In this document: one piece after another, positions 61,739 to 64,000 of the stretch | How positions within the stretch are numbered: the first letter of the stretch is position 1 | Layout of the letters: each line of letters opens with the position of its first letter | Origin: Gammaproteobacteria bacterium | GTDB taxonomy: Bacteria; Pseudomonadota; Gammaproteobacteria; Pseudomonadales; Pseudohongiellaceae | Assembly: GCA_002730035.1 (NCBI GenBank) | Contig: PBYU01000002.1 | Span: forward strand, 1-64,000 | Reading direction: 5' to 3' | Length of the DNA: 64,000 nucleotides | Position numbers and translations under genes: made by a program | The notes under the pieces: model-generated | Database searches by the model: none | Told to the model about the DNA's origin: nothing | The model's input: only the letters and a program-made list of their open reading frames with translations

Positions 61739-63934
61739 ATGAGAATAAAATCACTCCCATTGAAAATCACCTTCGCAGGGTGCCTGTTAGCCCTATCGGC
61801 CTGCGGTCAGCCGGAACAACAAACCTCAAATCAACCCGAGCCAGTTGTCAACGATGCCGCAAGTGCCAGCGCCGATCAGGATGACATCGGTGGCGTAGTC
61901 ACTAGTAGCAACGGGCCTGAAGCCGGTGTATGGGTCATCGCCGAAACCGACGATTTACCAACGCTCTATTCAAAAACCGTAGTAACCGACGAGGACGGGC
62001 GCTATCTTATCCCCGATTTGCCTGCGGCGCAGTATGACATCTGGGTGCGGGGTTACGGCCTGGTCGATTCAGAAAAGCTCAACGCCGCTCCCGGTCAATC
62101 CCTTGACCTGAATGCCGTGATTGCGCCCGATGCCGCAGCGGCTGCCGCCTATTACCCAGCCGGGAACTGGTACTCGTTGCTGGAGATCCCGGACAAGAGT
62201 GAATTTCCCGGTACCGGCCCGGACGGTAACGGTATTTCTCCCAATATTCACAACCAGGCGGACTTTATCCGGCGGGTGACCAGCGGCGGCTGCGGGGCCT
62301 GTCACCAGCTGGGCAACGCGGCAATCCGAACCATACCTAATCTATTCAGCGGTTACGATACGTCAATTGAAGCCTGGGATCGTCGCGTACGATCGGGCCA
62401 AGCCGGTGGTTCCATGATCGGGTCTCTGGCTGGCATGGGTGACCAGCGAGCGCTTGAGATGTATGCCGACTGGACCGACCGGATTGCGGACGGTGAGTTG
62501 CCGCCGGTACCTCAGCGCCCTGCCGGCCTGGAACGCAATGTGGTCATTACCCAGTGGGACTGGGCGGATCCCACCGCCTACCTGCACGATGTAGTCTCCA
62601 CCGACAGGCGAGACCCGACCGTGAATGGCTACGGCAAGCTCTACGGAGCCCTGGAAAACAGCGCTGATTATCTGCCGGTGCTAGATCCTCAAACGAATGC
62701 AATTTCTCAGGTACCGGTGTTCCCGGAGGACCCGAATTACAATCCCGCGCCGGCTCCCAATATGGAGGAATCACCCTATTGGGGAGACGATCCGATCTGG
62801 GATTCCTCGACTACGGTACATAATCCCATGCTGGATCAGGATGGCAGAGTCTGGATCACTGCCCGGGCCCGGGCCCCTGGAGATGTCCCGGTGTTCTGCG
62901 AGGAAGGCTCCGATCACCCCTCTGCCCAGGTGTTTCCATTGGGGCGCTCCGGACGACATCTGGGTGTCTATGATCCGGATTCGGAAATCTATACCCCAAT
63001 TAATACCTGTTTCAGCACCCATCACCTCATGTTCGCCGAGGATGCAGACAACACCCTGTGGACCAGCGGCGGCGGCAGGGTGATCGGCTGGCTCAATACC
63101 CGCCAATTCCTGGAAACAGGCGATGCGGTGGCATCCCAAGGGTGGACACCCTTCATCCTGGATACCAACGGCAACGGGCGGCGGGACGCCGATTACGTTG
63201 AACCGGACCAAGCGGTGGATCCTGCACGGGACAAGCGCATCAATTCCGGTTATTACGCTGTGTCACCGGCGCCAGATGGATCTATATGGGGGTCCAACCT
63301 CAGCTATCCCGGTGCCGTGGTGCGACTGGAGCCAGGTGATGACCCCAGCGTTACCGCCCTGACCGAATATTATGAACTGCCCCTCGATGCCAATAGTGAT
63401 CCGATCGAGGGATTCTCGCCACGCGGTATGGATGTCGATCGCAACGGCGTCGCCTGGGTGGCCCTGGCCAGCGGCCATATGGCGAGCTTCGACCGGTCCC
63501 GTTGCCAGGGTCCGTTGAACGGCCCGGAGGCGACAGGCCAGCACTGCCCGGAAGGCTGGACCTTCTATACGGAGCCACTGCCCCAGTTCAAGAATATCGA
63601 TACGCCGGGCAGCTCCGAAGGCAGCTATTACACCTGGGTCGATCAGTTCGATACCTTCGGGTTGGGTGCGAACACGCCGATCAATACGGGCAATCAGTCC
63701 GGCGCGCTGCTAGCGCTTAACGACGGCGAATGGGTTCGCCTGCGGGTACCTTATCCCTTGGGTTTCTACACCAAGTGGATTGACGGTCGTATAGACGATC
63801 CAAACGCCGGATGGAAAGGCCGTGGTTTGTGGACAACCTTTAGCAGCAGGGCGCCTTTTCATATGGAGACGGGTGCAGGGACATCGAGCAAGGTCTACCA
63901 CTTTCAGATGCGACCTGACCCCTTAGCTAATTAA
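61739..63934 (+). CDS. lipoprotein with regulatory-like, c-type haem and propeller-like domains
   Basis: The 731-residue protein has a lipobox LSAC (Cys22). A carboxypeptidase-regulatory-like sandwich (about 48-130) is followed by a cytochrome-c motif CGACH (Cys185, Cys188, His189). A long region (about 270-731) of WxTxx-type blades resembles streptogramin-lyase or quinoprotein-type beta-propellers (WITARARAPGD, LWTSGGGRVIGWL, WGSNLSYPGAVVRLEPG). A periplasmic electron-transfer or ligand role is likely. It may work with the PQQ dehydrogenase, but it is not adjacent. Confidence 0.82.
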   Translation: MRIKSLPLKITFAGCLLALSACGQPEQQTSNQPEPVVNDAASASADQDDIGGVVTSSNGPEAGVWVIAETDDLPTLYSKTVVTDEDGRYLIPDLPAAQYDIWVRGYGLVDSEKLNAAPGQSLDLNAVIAPDAAAAAAYYPAGNWYSLLEIPDKSEFPGTGPDGNGISPNIHNQADFIRRVTSGGCGACHQLGNAAIRTIPNLFSGYDTSIEAWDRRVRSGQAGGSMIGSLAGMGDQRALEMYADWTDRIADGELPPVPQRPAGLERNVVITQWDWADPTAYLHDVVSTDRRDPTVNGYGKLYGALENSADYLPVLDPQTNAISQVPVFPEDPNYNPAPAPNMEESPYWGDDPIWDSSTTVHNPMLDQDGRVWITARARAPGDVPVFCEEGSDHPSAQVFPLGRSGRHLGVYDPDSEIYTPINTCFSTHHLMFAEDADNTLWTSGGGRVIGWLNTRQFLETGDAVASQGWTPFILDTNGNGRRDADYVEPDQAVDPARDKRINSGYYAVSPAPDGSIWGSNLSYPGAVVRLEPGDDPSVTALTEYYELPLDANSDPIEGFSPRGMDVDRNGVAWVALASGHMASFDRSRCQGPLNGPEATGQHCPEGWTFYTEPLPQFKNIDTPGSSEGSYYTWVDQFDTFGLGANTPINTGNQSGALLALNDGEWVRLRVPYPLGFYTKWIDGRIDDPNAGWKGRGLWTTFSSRAPFHMETGAGTSSKVYHFQMRPDPLAN

Positions 63935-63939
63935 TCGAG

Positions 63940-63998
63940 TAATCGAGGACAGATCACTTTTTTCCGGTTTTTCCAAACTAGTGGTCTGTCCCCGATTA
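63940..63998. repeat. GGGACAG long inverted repeat at the right edge
   Basis: Arms of 19 bases (63940-63958 and 63980-63998) match at 17 positions around a 21-base centre that includes TTTTTTCCGG. Each arm holds (G)GGACAGA. The element sits directly after the 731-residue gene and could act as a terminator or as a mobile short palindrome. Confidence 0.75.
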
Positions 63999-64000
63999 TC

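Overview
The window reads as the chromosome of a free-living Gammaproteobacterium, probably a marine heterotroph. This rests on the gene order nrdR-ribD-ribE-ribBA-ribH-nusB-thiL-pgpA, the xseB-ispA-dxs cluster, TonB-dependent receptors, a PQQ dehydrogenase, Tat-exported oxidoreductases and an EttA-type ABC-F protein. I see no integrase, intact transposase, CRISPR array, rRNA or tRNA, so the organism is not identified below class level.

Layout. 0.2-4.5 kb: a secreted small protein, a GDSL esterase, a serine esterase, and a MerR regulator with its metal-efflux permease behind a clear MerR-type promoter. 4.5-7.4 kb: a P-loop kinase divergent from a two-gene replication locus, an O/DnaT-like protein with three DnaT-type repeats followed by a phage-lambda-P-like helicase loader. 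7.4-17.8 kb: housekeeping genes ettA, glyA, nrdR, the riboflavin operon, nusB, thiL, pgpA, a separate ribA and a histidine phosphatase. 18-25.7 kb: a corrinoid salvage region with two divergent cobalamin riboswitches driving btuB-cobO and btuC-btuD-small ORF-btuF, with a cobQ remnant left in the second operon. 25.7-29 kb: dxs-ispA-xseB. 29-32.4 kb: a secreted hydrolase, a chimeric FetB-ended membrane protein and a PepSY-TM protein. 32.5-38.6 kb: a five-gene oligopeptide ABC transporter whose OppC carries a fibronectin-III-like insert. 38.6-42 kb: an acyl-CoA-synthetase-like enzyme, a GFA protein, a DedA/VTT protein and a methyltransferase.

42-64 kb is an accessory catabolic region. It holds a lipoprotein quinoprotein dehydrogenase followed by two tandem periplasmic cupins, secreted hydrolases, a Tat-exported DapA-fold protein, a BKACE-type enzyme, a cobalt-type nitrile hydratase with its activator, a metallo-beta-lactamase-fold protein with a degenerate metal motif, a three-subunit Tat-exported molybdenum hydroxylase whose 2Fe-2S subunit is frameshifted in a T run, a lipoprotein BON protein, a large Oar-like TonB receptor with a long AT-rich leader and a good terminator, a Tag glycosylase, an ankyrin fragment, and a large lipoprotein with a c-type haem motif.

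The genes suggest scavenging of corrinoids, peptides and small organic nitrogen or carbon compounds with much oxidation done in the periplasm. The organism appears to import and adenosylate corrinoids; the broken cobQ is consistent with lost de novo synthesis, though the rest of the genome is not visible. The best candidates for something under-described are the O/DnaT-P replication pair, the FnIII-bearing OppC, the FetB chimera, the back-to-back riboswitch promoter region, and a dispersed short palindrome built on GGGACAG.
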